DNA of 29,350 nucleotides from NCBI GenBank assembly GCA_002424645.1, contig DIKU01000056.1, positions 33,886 to 63,235 on the forward strand. Direction: 5' to 3'. Each line of letters starts with the position of its first letter. Positions within the stretch are counted from its first letter, which is position 1. Made by a program: the position numbers and the translations under genes. This document shows, in pieces, positions 1 to 7,808 of this stretch. Source of the stretch: Pelobacter sp. UBA5610 (lineage in GTDB: Bacteria; Desulfobacterota; Desulfuromonadia; Desulfuromonadales; Syntrophotaleaceae). Under the pieces are notes generated by a model. The model was given only the letters and a program-made list of their open reading frames with translations, did not search any database and was not told the DNA's origin.

Positions 1-1485
1 CCGGTTGCTTTGGCGGGCATCATGGGTGGAGAGAATTCCGAAATCGTACCTGAGACGGTTGATATCCTTCTTGAAAGCGCTTACTTCAATCCATTGACTA
101 TTCGACGCAGCAGTAAACGGCTGGCTCTGCGCACCGAGGCTTCGCATCGCTTTGAGCGAGGTGGCGATGTGGCAATGGTTCCGGTGGCACTTGATAAAGC
201 GGCTGCCCTTATTAGTCAGGTAGCCGGCGGCGTTATCTGTCAGGGGCGGATCGATGAATATCCCAAGCCCTTGCAGGAGCGGAAGATTGTTCTTTCTGTC
301 AGGCGTGTAAATGAAATACTTGGCCTTAAATTAAACCTCGAAGATGTTCTTGGCCATCTTCGCTCCATAGGGCTTGAGGTGTTTCCTGCCGAAGAGCGTG
401 ATGAGGCGCGTTTGGTCGTGGTTGTCCCGTCTTTTCGACCCGACCTTGAAAGGGAAATTGACCTCATCGAAGAAGTGGCGCGGCTTAACGGGTATGACCA
501 TATCCCTGTTACGATGCCGGCCGGTCGCATGATTTGTCATATTCCCCCGCGGCATCTCAGGGAAACGACACGGTTGCGCGATGCCATGGTGGCTGCCGGT
601 TTCAGCGAGATCGTCAATTATTCTTTCGTCTCACCCGGCTCCTGGGATCGTATCGGGCTGGACGATACCGATGTGCGAAGGCAACCGGTAAAGATATTGA
701 ATCCTCTTACCGAGGACCAGTCCGTCATGCGCACCAGTCTTGTTCCCAGTATTCTGGAAACGGTCACCCGAAATCTTGCCTACCAGAATCATGATCTTCG
801 ACTTTTTGAATTACGTCCCGTTTTCCTGCCCAATCCCGGCGAGCCTCTCCCGTTGGAAAAATGGCGTCTTTGCGCTGTCTTGTGTGGCCGCCGCCAGCCT
901 GAAGGTTGGGGGCAGGTTAACGACAATGTCGATTTTTTTGATCTTAAAGGTGTTGTTGAGCAAATTCTGGACATGTTCAATGTTTCCAAGATTGTTTGGG
1001 ATGCTAGTGCCGGCGAAAGCTTCCTGCACCCTGGGAAAAGTTGTGCCGTAAGATTCAAGGATACGATCCTTGGCACCCTTGGTGAAGTTCATCCTAAAGT
1101 TTTGTCCGCTTTTGAAATTGATCAGCCGGTTTTTCTTCTCGACCTTGATTTTGAACAGTTATTGGCCGCTTCCGGTGGTGCAGGAAAATTTCAGGCATTG
1201 TCACGTTTCCCGCAGGTAGCCAGAGATAGTGCCTTTCTGGTTGATGAAGATTTGCCCTTTAGTGAGGTTCTTAAGGTCTTGAATCAAGCGTGTGGGAATC
1301 TGGTGGAAGATTTCACCTTGTTTGATCTTTATCGAGGCAAGGGAGTACCGGAGGGTAAGAAAAGTCTGGCCATTCGAGTTCTCTACCGCTGCGCTGACCG
1401 CACGCTTAAGGACGAAGAAATTCAAAAAGCCCATGATAAAATTGTAAAAACGCTCATTGCAAATCTTGGCATCGAGATTCGTTGA
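1..1485 (+). CDS. pheT: phenylalanine-tRNA ligase beta subunit, 3' part
   Basis: This is the C-terminal 494 codons of PheT, the large subunit of the alpha2-beta2 phenylalanyl-tRNA synthetase that charges tRNA-Phe in the cytoplasm. The reading frame is open at base 1 (first visible residues PVALAGIMGGENSE, the end of the B3/4 editing domain), so roughly 300 residues are missing, judging from the usual length near 800. A B5 domain follows at about visible residues 95-170 (RKIVLSVRRVNEILGL to NGYDHIP). Then comes the catalytic-core-like domain (FNPLTEDQSVMRTSL near 235), and a ferredoxin-fold anticodon-binding domain ends the protein (FPQVARDSAFLVDEDLPF to the last residues). The TTG at base 10 is internal and not a start. 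The downstream neighbour ihfA is the usual one for pheT in proteobacteria. Confidence 0.97.
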   Translation, partial: PVALAGIMGGENSEIVPETVDILLESAYFNPLTIRRSSKRLALRTEASHRFERGGDVAMVPVALDKAAALISQVAGGVICQGRIDEYPKPLQERKIVLSVRRVNEILGLKLNLEDVLGHLRSIGLEVFPAEERDEARLVVVVPSFRPDLEREIDLIEEVARLNGYDHIPVTMPAGRMICHIPPRHLRETTRLRDAMVAAGFSEIVNYSFVSPGSWDRIGLDDTDVRRQPVKILNPLTEDQSVMRTSLVPSILETVTRNLAYQNHDLRLFELRPVFLPNPGEPLPLEKWRLCAVLCGRRQPEGWGQVNDNVDFFDLKGVVEQILDMFNVSKIVWDASAGESFLHPGKSCAVRFKDTILGTLGEVHPKVLSAFEIDQPVFLLDLDFEQLLAASGGAGKFQALSRFPQVARDSAFLVDEDLPFSEVLKVLNQACGNLVEDFTLFDLYRGKGVPEGKKSLAIRVLYRCADRTLKDEEIQKAHDKIVKTLIANLGIEIR

Positions 1486-1595
1486 TGTCAGAGGGTAGTT
1501 GTGTGTTTTTTGAGGCGCTGCGCATCGCGTATCGCGGTTAATCGGCGTTATGAACCCTAGCCCTCGGGTAGCGTGGTCAGTTTTCCCATCTGTGT

Positions 1596-1625
1596 GGCCG
1601 GCGCCTTGCGAAGCGGGCGTTGGCC
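1596..1625 (+). other. GC-rich stem-loop
   Basis: GGCCGGCGCC (1596-1605) pairs with GGCGTTGGCC (1616-1625) over 10 bp including two G-U pairs, leaving a 10-nt loop. No T run follows, so it is not a standard terminator for pheT. It may be part of a structured RNA or a transcript-end stabiliser. Confidence 0.45.
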
Positions 1626-1809
1626 ATACTTCAAGTAATTTTCAAGCGGCCGGAGGCTGCATAAATGTGGGCGCTAAACCGCTGGGTAAAGGGGAAGGTT
1701 TTTCTGTCGTGATCCGTGCTTCTTTTAATGCCAAGCCCTGTTTATGCCCTGGCATCGATACTTTTCTTGAGAAATAGCAGTTTCCTGGAACTGATATGCT
1801 AAAAATCGG

Positions 1810-1838
1810 TTGCTTAGGGAAAATCCCTGTGATATAAA
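1810..1838 (+). promoter_or_regulatory. candidate ihfA promoter with an inverted repeat in its spacer
   Basis: TTGCTT (1810-1815) and TATAAA (1833-1838) are separated by exactly 17 bases, and transcription from here would start near 1845, about 40 bases ahead of ihfA. The spacer carries the inverted repeat AGGGA-aaa-TCCCT (1816-1828). The -10 matches the sigma-70 consensus at 5 of 6 positions, the -35 only at 3 of 6. The repeat position suggests an operator, which is inference. Confidence 0.4.
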
Positions 1839-1884
1839 AAAACGCGTGAATTCAAGTATCTGTGGTTCAAAAGGGGGCGAAGCC

Positions 1885-2166
1885 ATGACGAAGGCGGATC
1901 TGGTAGAAAAAGTTTATCTTAAAACCGGATTTTCTAAAAAGGAATCTTCGGATATCGTTGAGATGGTATTTGATCTTATGAAATCCACCCTGGAAAATGG
2001 GGAGAAGATCAAGCTCGCCGGATTCGGGAATTTTGTTGTTAAACAAAAGGCCACCCGGCGCGGTCGCAATCCGCAGACCGGCGAGGAAATTGAAATTAGC
2101 TCCCGCAATATCCTGACCTTTAAGCCTAGTCAGGTTCTTAAGGCAGCTATTAACGGGCAAGATTGA
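1885..2166 (+). CDS. ihfA: integration host factor subunit alpha
   Basis: This gene encodes a 93-residue DNA-bending protein of the HU/IHF family, which pairs with IhfB to bend DNA sharply at specific sites in replication, recombination and sigma-54 transcription. The start is ATG 1885, preceded by a purine-rich AAGGGGGCGA ribosome binding site; a TTG 75 bases upstream in the same frame lacks one. Diagnostic features are the N-terminal MTKADLVEKVYLKTGFSKKE, the IKLAGFGNF beta turn (about residues 44-52) and the RRGRNPQTGEEI arm that enters the minor groove (about 60-71). NILTFKPSQVLK closes the fold. The position after pheT and the LAGFGNF sequence favour alpha over HU or beta. Its partner-like gene lies at 28601-28879 on the other strand. 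Confidence 0.93.
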   Translation: MTKADLVEKVYLKTGFSKKESSDIVEMVFDLMKSTLENGEKIKLAGFGNFVVKQKATRRGRNPQTGEEIEISSRNILTFKPSQVLKAAINGQD

Positions 2167-2189
2167 CCCTGCCCGGTTCTGGACGCGAT

Positions 2190-2537
2190 ATGCAGGTGTC
2201 CATCCCTGATAAACTTTATTTCAAAATCGGCGAGGTCGCGCAGCTTACCGGCATCAAGCCGCATGTTCTGCGTTATTGGGAGTCCGAGTTTCGCAATATC
2301 CGCCCCGTTAAGAGTCAGGGCAAGCAACGGCTTTATCGTAAGGCAGATATTGAGCTGGTTCTAACCCTTAAAGATATGCTTTATCTGCAGGGGTATACCA
2401 TTGCTGGTGCTAAAAAGATTTTATCCAAACAATCCGGCGCAGAATCCGCAGCCTCATCTGTTGACCCTGATGAGGCTGTTCGAATGTTAAAGGAAGTCTA
2501 TAAAGACTTATTGCAATTGCGGGCCTCTTTCGACTAG
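2190..2537 (+). CDS. MerR-family transcriptional regulator
   Basis: This gene encodes a small protein of 115 residues with a MerR-type winged helix at the N terminus: FKIGEVAQLTGIKPHVLRYWESEF (residues 11-34) is the helix-turn-helix, followed by the wing KSQGKQRLYRKADIELVLTLKDML (41-64). The remaining 40 residues have no cysteines or recognisable effector domain, so the ligand is unknown. The gene follows ihfA directly. A TTG at 2163 overlapping the ihfA stop is an alternative start, but the extra residues (TLPGSGRD) look non-native, so ATG 2190 is preferred. This pheT-ihfA-merR order is common in proteobacteria. The target is not evident from the window. Confidence 0.85.
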   Translation: MQVSIPDKLYFKIGEVAQLTGIKPHVLRYWESEFRNIRPVKSQGKQRLYRKADIELVLTLKDMLYLQGYTIAGAKKILSKQSGAESAASSVDPDEAVRMLKEVYKDLLQLRASFD

Positions 2538-2600
2538 GGGATCTTCCACGTTGCACGCACATGCCTTCCACATTGGTAAAACCTTCCTACGAGGCGTTTA

Positions 2601-3353
2601 TTGCTGATCCTGGTAACCAACGACGACGGTATTCATTCTCCTGGCATTACAGCGTTGGCTGAATCGATGCGGGAGCTTGGCCAGGTCGTGGTTGTCGCAC
2701 CCGATCGAGATCGTAGTGCCATCGGGCACGCCCTCACACTTCATGCCCCACTTCGTGCCGATGAATTGCGCGCGGGTGTTTTTTCCGTTGACGGTACACC
2801 TACTGATTGTGTCAACCTTGGGATTCATGGATTGCTTGATTCGGTGCCCGACCTTGTTGTCGCCGGAATTAATCGTGGTGCAAATCTCGGTGATGACATC
2901 ACTTATTCAGGTACTGTATGTGCCGCCATGGAAGCAACTCTGATGGGGGTTCCGGCACTTGCCGTATCGCTCGCCGGGGATGCACTGTCACCCGTCGAAT
3001 ACAGGAATGCTGCTTCTGCGGCCTTGTATCTTTCGCGAAAGGTTGTGCAGAATGGTTTGCCTGCAGACACTTTCCTTAATGTCAATGTCCCCGCAGGACC
3101 TATCCGCGGCTTGCGTTTGACACGCCAGGGACGAAGACGCTATGGCGACATGGTGGTTGAGAAGATTGATCCACGTGGGCGTAAGTATTACTGGCTCGGT
3201 GGCGCCGCATGCGAATTTGAATCCGCAGATGGAACCGATTGCCATGCTTTGCACGAAGGATTCATATCTGTGACGCCTTTGCATCTGGATTTGACAAATT
3301 TTCAGTCTTTTGAAAGGCTCGCTGCATGGAATGCCGACTTCCCGAAGACTTAG
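2601..3353 (+). CDS. surE: 5'/3'-nucleotidase SurE
   Basis: This gene encodes a 250-residue survival protein SurE, a metal-dependent phosphatase acting on nucleoside 5'- and 3'-monophosphates. The N terminus MLILVTNDDGIHSPG supplies the metal ligands Asp8 and Asp9. Ser39 (in RDRSAIGHALT) and Asn95 (in NRGANLGDDITYSGTV) complete the site. The start is TTG 2601, the first possible start in the frame, preceded by GAGG at 2591-2594. It opens the surE-pcm-nlpD-rpoS stationary-phase cluster. The length is normal for the family, and no key residue is missing. Confidence 0.95.
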   Translation: MLILVTNDDGIHSPGITALAESMRELGQVVVVAPDRDRSAIGHALTLHAPLRADELRAGVFSVDGTPTDCVNLGIHGLLDSVPDLVVAGINRGANLGDDITYSGTVCAAMEATLMGVPALAVSLAGDALSPVEYRNAASAALYLSRKVVQNGLPADTFLNVNVPAGPIRGLRLTRQGRRRYGDMVVEKIDPRGRKYYWLGGAACEFESADGTDCHALHEGFISVTPLHLDLTNFQSFERLAAWNADFPKT

Positions 3354-3405
3354 AATACGGATGGGTATCGCCTTTCGCTCATGGTTTAGGTGTCTTTGTG
3401 GTATT

Positions 3406-3423
3406 GGCCGTGTATATACGGCC
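3406..3423 (+). other. short hairpin between surE and pcm
   Basis: GGCCGT and ACGGCC form a 6-bp stem around a 6-nt loop. There is no T run after it, so it is at best an inefficient terminator or a transcript-stabilising hairpin in the 143-bp gap. Confidence 0.35.
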
Positions 3424-3496
3424 CTCAATGTATAAATTGCATTCTCAAGGGGGGGGCATCGGTTCATAGGGGTCGATGCTGTAAGGAAAACCATAT

Positions 3497-4156
3497 ATGG
3501 ATTATTCGATTGCCCGTCGGTTAATGGTGGAACAACAGGTTGTACGGCGCGGGGTGACTGACTCCCTTGTGATCTCGGCAATGATGCGTGTGCCACGTCA
3601 TTTATTCGTTGAGGAGGCGCTCTGGTCTCAGGCTTATAGTGACTATCCCCTTCCCATAGGAGAAAAACAGACCATTTCTCAGCCATATATGGTAGCTTTT
3701 ATGACCGAAGCATTGTGCTTGCGTGGTGGTGAAAAAGTACTTGAAATCGGAACGGGATCTGGTTATCAGGCCGCTATTCTGAGTCAGATCGTTTCGCGCG
3801 TTTATACCGTTGAGCGTTTGGCTTCCTTGGCTCGGCGTGCCAGGCGGGTTCTTGATGAAATCGGGTGTAGAAATGTGAACATCAAACTCACGGACGGAAC
3901 ATTTGGGTGGGAGGAAGAGGCGCCTTTTGATTGCATTATTGTTACGGCCGGCAGCCCCGAGATACCTCATCATTACCTGGAGCAACTTTCGATCGGGGGG
4001 CGTTTGGTGATTCCTGTTGGAAGTCGCGGCAGTCAGGTTCTTAAACGCGTTGTACGTACCGGACTGGATAAGTTTTCCGAAGAAGATCTTTTGGATTGCC
4101 GTTTTGTGCCATTAATCGGGAAATGCGGTTGGAGTGAAGAGGAGTCGGAAGGATGA
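3497..4156 (+). CDS. pcm: protein-L-isoaspartate O-methyltransferase
   Basis: This gene encodes a 219-residue cytosolic enzyme that methylates isoaspartyl residues in aged proteins using S-adenosylmethionine, starting their repair. The family signature MRVPRHLFVEEALWSQAYSD (about residues 30-49) and PIGEKQTISQPYMVAFMTE (53-71) precede the SAM-binding motif VLEIGTGSGYQ (81-91). The acidic post-motif YTVERL and the substrate-side segment FDCIIVTAGSPEIP follow. The start ATG 3497 has TAAGGA ten bases upstream. Its stop overlaps the start of the next gene by 4 bases (ATGA), so the two are translationally linked. Its place between surE and nlpD-rpoS is the classical one. Confidence 0.96.
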   Translation: MDYSIARRLMVEQQVVRRGVTDSLVISAMMRVPRHLFVEEALWSQAYSDYPLPIGEKQTISQPYMVAFMTEALCLRGGEKVLEIGTGSGYQAAILSQIVSRVYTVERLASLARRARRVLDEIGCRNVNIKLTDGTFGWEEEAPFDCIIVTAGSPEIPHHYLEQLSIGGRLVIPVGSRGSQVLKRVVRTGLDKFSEEDLLDCRFVPLIGKCGWSEEESEG

Positions 4157-4746
4157 GGCTGTTGCGTCGACTTTATGATTGGGTATTGCGCTGGGCCAAT
4201 ACACCCTACGGGCTGCCTGCTTTATTTTTGCTGGCGTTTGCAGAATCCTCTTTTTTCCCAATCCCTCCTGATGTACTGCTGGTAGCACTGGCGCTTGGCG
4301 TTCCTTTCAAGGCGTTTCGTTATGCAACTGTCGCCTCCGTTGGATCTGTTCTGGGTGGAATTTTGGGCTATGGTATTGGCTTAGGTTTCTGGGATACTCT
4401 TGGGGAGGTGTTTTATAAGTATGTCCCCATGTTCAGTGAGCAAGGCTTTAACCACGTTCAGCAGCTTTTTTCCACATACGATTTTTGGGTGGTTTTTACG
4501 GCTGGTTTTACGCCAATCCCCTATAAAATTATTACGATCGGTGCCGGGGTCTTTCATGTCAACTTCGGTATGTTCATCGTAGCATCCGTGTTGAGTCGCA
4601 GTTTACGTTTTTTCCTGCTGGCAGCACTTGTTTTTTATTGTGGGCAGTCAGTTCGGATATTTATTGAAAAATACTTTAACTACCTTACCTTTGCGCTTAT
4701 GATCTTAGGTATTGGCGGTTTTGTCATCGTGTCCCACTTTACTTGA
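4153..4746 (+). CDS. YqaA/DedA-like (VTT domain) inner membrane protein
   Basis: This gene encodes a 197-residue integral membrane protein. ESSFFPIPPDVLLVALALG (about residues 31-49) is the re-entrant segment typical of the VTT/SNARE-assoc (DedA, YqaA) family. The second conserved segment, FTAGFTPIPYKIITIGAGVF, lies near 117-136. At least four hydrophobic stretches are visible, and the C terminus ends in a membrane helix (FALMILGIGGFVIVSHFT). Related proteins flip or transport lipid carriers such as undecaprenyl phosphate or phospholipids. The substrate here is unknown. The start overlaps pcm by 4 bases. The smaller size and the F-T-P-I-P motif point to the YqaA subgroup rather than classical DedA. 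Confidence 0.85.
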   Translation: MRLLRRLYDWVLRWANTPYGLPALFLLAFAESSFFPIPPDVLLVALALGVPFKAFRYATVASVGSVLGGILGYGIGLGFWDTLGEVFYKYVPMFSEQGFNHVQQLFSTYDFWVVFTAGFTPIPYKIITIGAGVFHVNFGMFIVASVLSRSLRFFLLAALVFYCGQSVRIFIEKYFNYLTFALMILGIGGFVIVSHFT

Positions 4747-4781
4747 TTTCATAACTTCAGCGTTTTTGGATATGCTCTAAG

Positions 4782-5618
4782 ATGCTCAGGTATCGCTTCA
4801 ACAAATCGATCAGATCTATACGGTCTGCCCTCCGAATGGGCAATCTCGTCAAGGCCGGTAGCCTGGTGATTTGGCTGGTTCTGCTTTTTGGTTGCAGCCC
4901 GCCACGGGGCGTATATCACACCGTTCAGCCGGGTCAGACACTCTATAGGATCGGGCAGACATATAATATTGACGCTGATTATCTCGCCCGCGTCAATGCT
5001 ATTTACGATCCTTCCCAGTTGAAGGTGGGTAAGCGTCTTTTTATTCCCGGGGCCAGCAGGCGCCGTTTTGTGCCGGCAACGGCTTCCACAGCAAGTGTTC
5101 CTCAACCCAAAGCCCCGATAAGCAAACCCGTCTCACAACCTTCCAGTTCTGCAAAGGCCAATGTAAAACCTCTACCCAGTCGTTTGTCTGGCTCCTCTTC
5201 TGCTGAAAAATATTCAACGATTAAAAAAAATGATAAGAAAACGCCTTCCGGCAATTTTATCTGGCCAGTTCATGGTAAACTGTTGAAGCCCTTTGGACAG
5301 CAGGGCTATGGCGGTCGCAAAGGCATTGAGATCGAAGTGAATCATGGACAAAATATTGTCGCGGCAGCGGCAGGGCGTGTGACCTACAGTGACGATGGCA
5401 TTGGCGGCTATGGGAATCTTATCATCTTAAAACATGCGGATGACTATTATACCGTATACGGATTTAATAAGAAAAACCTCGTCAGTACAGGTGCTTATGT
5501 CAGTAAAGGGGAACGCATCGCGCTTGGTGGGGCCCCTCCGGGTTGTGAAGGATCCCGTCTTCATTTCGAAATCCGCCATGGTAAAAATGCCTTAAACCCT
5601 GTGAATTGCTTGCCCTGA
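4782..5618 (+). CDS. nlpD: NlpD-like lipoprotein: LysM plus degenerate M23 domain
   Basis: The protein has 278 residues from ATG 4782. A lipoprotein signal ends in the lipobox LLFGC with Cys38; starting instead at ATG 4836 would give a shorter, more typical signal of 19 residues. A LysM peptidoglycan-binding domain (YHTVQPGQTLYRIGQTY..., about 45-90) is followed by a Pro/Ser/Lys-rich linker (about 95-160). A LytM/M23 domain (about 165-273) ends the protein. The first zinc-ligand motif reads GRKGIEI instead of HxGxD, and the YAH segment reads VYGFN, while LHFEIR is kept. The domain should therefore lack metallopeptidase activity and act as an amidase activator, as known for E. coli NlpD/EnvC. 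It directly precedes rpoS, as in enterics. Confidence 0.9.
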   Translation: MLRYRFNKSIRSIRSALRMGNLVKAGSLVIWLVLLFGCSPPRGVYHTVQPGQTLYRIGQTYNIDADYLARVNAIYDPSQLKVGKRLFIPGASRRRFVPATASTASVPQPKAPISKPVSQPSSSAKANVKPLPSRLSGSSSAEKYSTIKKNDKKTPSGNFIWPVHGKLLKPFGQQGYGGRKGIEIEVNHGQNIVAAAAGRVTYSDDGIGGYGNLIILKHADDYYTVYGFNKKNLVSTGAYVSKGERIALGGAPPGCEGSRLHFEIRHGKNALNPVNCLP

Positions 5619-5826
5619 TGGGTGGCTGCGATCGCTGTATTGTTTGTGTTTAGGGGCGCTTTATTTTGTACTGCCATCCACGGGTAGCTGTATTGTATGT
5701 GTCGGTGGTAATCCAGGCCGACATGGTGGATATGGAGAGGCTGAGGCGTATTCTTTACGAAGATTGGTCGGTTGAGGTTGATAGTTGACGTCTCATTCTG
5801 ACAGCAACGGGGAGGATGTACTATTT

Positions 5827-6870
5827 ATGGGCAAGATTCGTAAGCACTATAATGCCGATACGCAGGAAGACATTATTGAGCAAGAGGCGCTGGAAGAGAA
5901 AGACGACGGATTTGATCCTCTCGATAGTATGGATGATCTGGATGAAGCTGAGGAAAACGATGAATCGGAAGAGTCTGAGGAGTCGGAAGAGGAAACTCCG
6001 AAAAAGGAAGATGGACCCTCTGATGATGCCATAAAGCTTTATCTTAAAGAAATTCAAAAAACAAAGTTATTGACTGCTGAAGAGGAACGCATGCTTGCGC
6101 AGCGTATCTCTGAAGGAGACATGGCTGCCCGCGACAGAATGATCGAATCGAACTTGCGGCTTGTCGTTAAGATAGCCAAGCGCTATATGAACCGCGGTTT
6201 GCCTTTCCTTGATTTGATCGAGGAGGGCAATATGGGGCTCATAAAGGCGGTCGAGCGTTTTAAGTTAAGCAAAGAATGCCGATTTTCCACCTATGCTACA
6301 TGGTGGATCCGTCAATCCATTGAACGGGCACTGGTGAATCAGAGTCGAACTATTCGTCTTCCGGTTCATGTTTCCGATGATATCAATAAGTTCATCAAAA
6401 TCAGTCGTGAACTGATTCATCAGTTTAACCGGGAACCAAAAGTTGAAGAAATCGCCGAGTATATGGGTGTTGAACCTTCCTATATTCGACGACTTATGGT
6501 ACTTGTCAAAAAAACCTACTCCATAGAGCATCCAATGGGAGAAAACCGGGATTACAGTCTTATTGACACTATTGAGGATACCAACGCAGACAACCCCTCG
6601 GTTTTTGTGGATGATATCAACAGGTATGCTCATGTATGTAACTGGTTTGCGACTTTAAGTGAAAATGAACAGGAAATCCTTGTGTTGCGGTTTGGTCTGA
6701 ACGATCAGGATCCGCAGACTTTGGATACCATAGGAAGAAAGTTTGGCGTCACCCGGGAACGCATTCGCCAGATCGAAGCAAAGAGTCTTCAAAAGCTTCG
6801 AAACCTCATGGAGGAACAAGAGTCGGCCAGTTGTGCTTTCATGGAAAGAGAGCTGGGTAAGCGATCCTGA
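5827..6870 (+). CDS. rpoS: RNA polymerase sigma factor RpoS
   Basis: This gene encodes a 347-residue primary-like sigma factor of the RpoS type, for stationary-phase and stress transcription. ATG 5827 follows GGGGAGG (5809-5815). Residues 14-63 are strongly acidic and include a Glu/Ser run. Region 1.2 is at about 64-98 (DDAIKLYLKEIQKTKLLTAEEE). Region 2 is at about 105-172 (NLRLVVKIAKRYMNRGLPFLDLIEEGNMGLI, FSTYATWWIRQSIERAL), region 3 at about 180-255, and region 4 at about 275-330 with the helix-turn-helix LDTIGRKFGVTRERIRQIEAKSL. The long non-conserved region of RpoD is absent, and the neighbours nlpD and surE/pcm support RpoS. The 208-bp upstream gap may hold a promoter, but I see no strong consensus. 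Confidence 0.93.
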   Translation: MGKIRKHYNADTQEDIIEQEALEEKDDGFDPLDSMDDLDEAEENDESEESEESEEETPKKEDGPSDDAIKLYLKEIQKTKLLTAEEERMLAQRISEGDMAARDRMIESNLRLVVKIAKRYMNRGLPFLDLIEEGNMGLIKAVERFKLSKECRFSTYATWWIRQSIERALVNQSRTIRLPVHVSDDINKFIKISRELIHQFNREPKVEEIAEYMGVEPSYIRRLMVLVKKTYSIEHPMGENRDYSLIDTIEDTNADNPSVFVDDINRYAHVCNWFATLSENEQEILVLRFGLNDQDPQTLDTIGRKFGVTRERIRQIEAKSLQKLRNLMEEQESASCAFMERELGKRS

Positions 6871-6905
6871 TACCGGGATAACCATTTGACAGTGAAAGAT
6901 TTTGT

Positions 6906-7442
6906 ATGACAGAAAGGATTTTGGATGTGGATGACTTGCGTAATGTGATTCGGGATATTCCCGATTTTCCTAAAAAAGGAATTGTTTTTAAAGATATTAC
7001 GACTCTCCTGGCAGATGCGAAGAGCTACCATCGTATGGTTGATTTAATTGCGCATCGGTATATAGGGCAAAAGATTGACCAGATTGTAGGTGTTGAAGCA
7101 CGAGGATTTATTTTGGGTGCCGCTTTGGCCTATAAACTTGGGACCGGAATAACCTTGGTGCGCAAGCCTGGGAAATTGCCCTACAAGACTATCAAGAAGA
7201 CCTATGAGCTTGAATACGGCACAGATACCCTTGAGATACATGCTGATGCCTTCAAGCCCGGCGACAGAGTTGTCGTGGCGGACGATCTTTTGGCTACCGG
7301 GGGTACAGTGGCGGCGGTTGTCGAATTGGTCCGGGAATCCGGTGCGGAAGTGGTGGAATGTGCGTTCCTGGCGGAGTTGGAGTTTTTAAAAGGGCGGGAT
7401 CGCTTGCCGATAGATAAGGTTTTTAGTCTGCTTAAGTTTTAA
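6906..7442 (+). CDS. apt: adenine phosphoribosyltransferase
   Basis: This gene encodes a 178-residue purine salvage enzyme that makes AMP from adenine and PRPP in the cytoplasm. Family features are IPDFPKKGIVFKDITTLL near the N terminus (about 18-35), VGVEARGFILGAALAYKLG (about 62-80) and the hood segment VRKPGKLPYKTIKKTYELEYG (about 84-105). The PRPP-binding motif VVVADDLLATGGT lies at about 121-134. The start ATG 6906 has only a weak upstream purine stretch (AGTGAAAG). It lies 35 bases after rpoS, so co-transcription with rpoS is possible. The length is normal for the family. Confidence 0.96.
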   Translation: MTERILDVDDLRNVIRDIPDFPKKGIVFKDITTLLADAKSYHRMVDLIAHRYIGQKIDQIVGVEARGFILGAALAYKLGTGITLVRKPGKLPYKTIKKTYELEYGTDTLEIHADAFKPGDRVVVADDLLATGGTVAAVVELVRESGAEVVECAFLAELEFLKGRDRLPIDKVFSLLKF

Positions 7443-7460
7443 TCGTTAACAATAAATACC

Positions 7461-7490
7461 TTGCCAATCAAATTGAGGATGGTGTATAAA
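7461..7490 (+). promoter_or_regulatory. promoter of the tRNA-Arg gene
   Basis: TTGCCA (7461-7466) and TATAAA (7485-7490) are separated by 18 bases, each matching the sigma-70 consensus at 5 of 6 positions. The predicted start near 7497 lies a few bases before the mature tRNA 5' end at 7504. Confidence 0.65.
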
Positions 7491-7503
7491 CTAGCCCCTC
7501 ATG

Positions 7504-7580
<77 letters not shown>

Positions 7581-7590
7581 ATTTACGCGC

Positions 7591-7622
7591 AACCCCCTTC
7601 GGTCAAGGAGGGGGTTGTTTTG
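7591..7622 (+). terminator. rho-independent terminator after tRNA-Arg
   Basis: AACCCCC (7591-7597) pairs with GGGGGTT (7610-7616), extended by a T-A, a T-G and a C-G pair, around a short loop, and is followed by GTTTTG. It lies 11 bases after the tRNA CCA. Confidence 0.85.
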
Positions 7623-7808
7623 TCCCGAAGTGTGGTCAGGACAATAAGCATATGCCGCATGCCGTGATGAACATTGTAGTAGGGTGTTGATGTTGTCGCA
7701 CCGTTGATTGAATATTATAAATCTCCCCAATTATCTCTTCTGATTGTCTGCCCAAATACCTTATTTTTTACCAAAAACAACCACCTTTCAATCTATTATT
7801 AAAATTCT

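Larger units (their letters stand above)
1486..1884. other. 399-bp gap between pheT and ihfA
   Basis: No convincing gene is present: the only longer frame (about 75 codons from 1550) has an implausible composition and no ribosome binding site. The stretch contains a GC-rich hairpin (1596-1625), an inverted repeat ATGCCA/TGGCAT (1728-1733 and 1750-1755), and a candidate ihfA promoter near its right end. I compared it by eye with 6S RNA, cobalamin and TPP riboswitch consensus boxes and saw no match. It could encode a small RNA or a long ihfA leader, but neither is shown. Confidence 0.6.

Noticed and set aside
1550..1777. Open frame of 75 codons between pheT and ihfA
   Set aside because: No ribosome binding site, unlikely amino acid composition, and it overlaps GC-rich hairpins.
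2988..3686. Long minus-strand frame (232 codons) over surE and pcm
   Set aside because: It is antisense to two well-supported genes and shows no family motif.
5816..6034. Lysine/arginine-rich frame overlapping the start of rpoS
   Set aside because: It is the out-of-frame reading of the repetitive acidic part of rpoS, not a gene.
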